Translations under genes and position numbers: made by a program
NCBI GenBank assembly: GCA_034178965.1
Contig: JAXFQM010000090.1
Location: 1 to 6,382, forward strand
DNA: 6,382 nucleotides
DNA from: Colimorpha sp034178965
Lineage (GTDB): Bacteria > Bacteroidota > Bacteroidia > Bacteroidales > P3
Reading direction: 5' to 3'
Notes under the pieces: model-generated
Databases searched by the model: none
What the model saw: the letters and a program-made list of their open reading frames with translations, nothing else
What the model was told of the DNA's origin: nothing
Shown: positions 6,054 to 6,382 of the stretch, piece by piece
How the letters are laid out: every line of letters begins with the position of its first letter
Numbering within the stretch: the stretch's first letter is position 1

Positions 6054-6071
6054 GCGCCGTTCGGGGGGATG

Positions 6072-6382
6072 TCAGTCCTTTTCCCCTTGGAATTTCTTTA
6101 CCAATAAGTCCAATTTCTCCTTTTGTATGCGTTCGTATTCCTGTTTGCGTTCGGCTTTCTTTTGCTTCATGCGGTCATACACGCGCTGCACCACTTGTTT
6201 TGTAGACAAGGGGAAGTCGGCGTTCATCATCCAACCATAGTATGAGGGTTCGGCGGCGAATGTTTGTTCCAATGTCTCGCCTTTGTGTTTGCCGAAGTTG
6301 AATATTTCGCGGCGTTGTGCGTCGTATCCGATGTGTCCGACGAGGTCGGCCAGGTTGGAGTTGCCTGTAAAAGCGGCCAATG
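6072..6382 (-). CDS. 3'-5' exonuclease (DNA polymerase III epsilon/DnaQ-like), C-terminal part only
   Basis: The 102 visible residues are the C-terminal end of a leftward gene; the start and the exonuclease domain lie beyond the right edge. The motif EIFNFGKHKGETL (about 25-37 of the visible part), then EPSYYGWMMNADFPLSTKQVV (44-64), matches the DUF3820-type module that follows the DnaQ-like exonuclease domain in Bacteroidota proteins. Related proteins have FNFGKYKG, PGYYSWILQGDF and a TK pair at these places. The enzyme would remove nucleotides from DNA 3' ends in proofreading or repair, which is inferred from the family because the catalytic Asp/Glu motifs are not in view. The tail (about 70-102) is a highly charged, probably helical stretch rich in K, E, R and Q. 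The stop is TGA at 6074-6072. The gene converges on the PorE-like gene across a 268-base gap. TTG at 6380-6378 is an internal Leu codon, not a start. Confidence 0.82.
   Translation of the reverse strand, partial: LAAFTGNSNLADLVGHIGYDAQRREIFNFGKHKGETLEQTFAAEPSYYGWMMNADFPLSTKQVVQRVYDRMKQKKAERKQEYERIQKEKLDLLVKKFQGEKD

Noticed and set aside
5920..6240. Plus-strand open frame of 106 codons spanning the gap and the antisense of the exonuclease gene
   Set aside because: It starts at a TTG inside the TAGATTTG element, crosses several hairpins and overlaps the exonuclease 3' end on the other strand. Its composition, rich in Cys, Ser and Trp, does not look like a real protein.
1..6382. Mobile element, CRISPR array, toxin-antitoxin or phage genes
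   Set aside because: I saw no transposase or integrase motifs, no terminal inverted repeats with target duplications, no regularly spaced repeats and no small toxin-like pairs. All large frames are accounted for by core or envelope genes.

Overview
The window reads as ordinary chromosomal DNA of a Bacteroidota species, most likely Bacteroidales and perhaps close to Prevotella. The evidence is a PorP/SprF-family outer-membrane protein next to a TPR/beta-propeller/OmpA protein of the type IX secretion system (T9SS) kind, a ClpS and a short NfeD of the Bacteroidota type, genes without clear Shine-Dalgarno sequences, and two promoter-like TAnnTTTG elements. The genus is an inference. No tRNA, rRNA, CRISPR array, insertion sequence or integrase is visible.

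Layout. Positions 1-1246 hold a tight rightward run: the near-complete end of ispF (MEP isoprenoid pathway), clpS (N-degron adaptor of the Clp protease) and a short NfeD-like membrane protein, whose start codon shares one base with the clpS stop. A 79-bp gap follows, with a TATATTTG -7 element and a perfect 10-bp hairpin, and then tsaD (tRNA t6A synthesis, 1326-2333). Next come a PorP/SprF-family protein (2414-3436) and a 759-residue exported protein with TPR repeats, a PD40-type propeller, an OmpA-like domain and an extra beta-rich C-terminal domain (3524-5803). The last feature is the 3' end of a leftward 3'-5' exonuclease gene (6072-6382), which runs off the window.

How the genes work together. 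ispF, clpS, nfeD and tsaD are housekeeping genes that share a neighbourhood rather than a pathway. The PorP/SprF and PorE-like proteins are a plausible functional pair in the cell envelope: one an outer-membrane beta-barrel, the other a periplasmic protein that may link it to peptidoglycan. The core T9SS genes (porK, porL, porM, porN) are not beside them.

The most interesting parts are the unusual C-terminus and altered OmpA motif of the PorE-like protein, and the 268-bp gap at 5804-6071. That gap has a good promoter-like element followed by a close series of inverted repeats, one with about 16 base pairs. It may be a small RNA, a terminator between convergent genes, or both. I found no clear evidence of an entirely new system.
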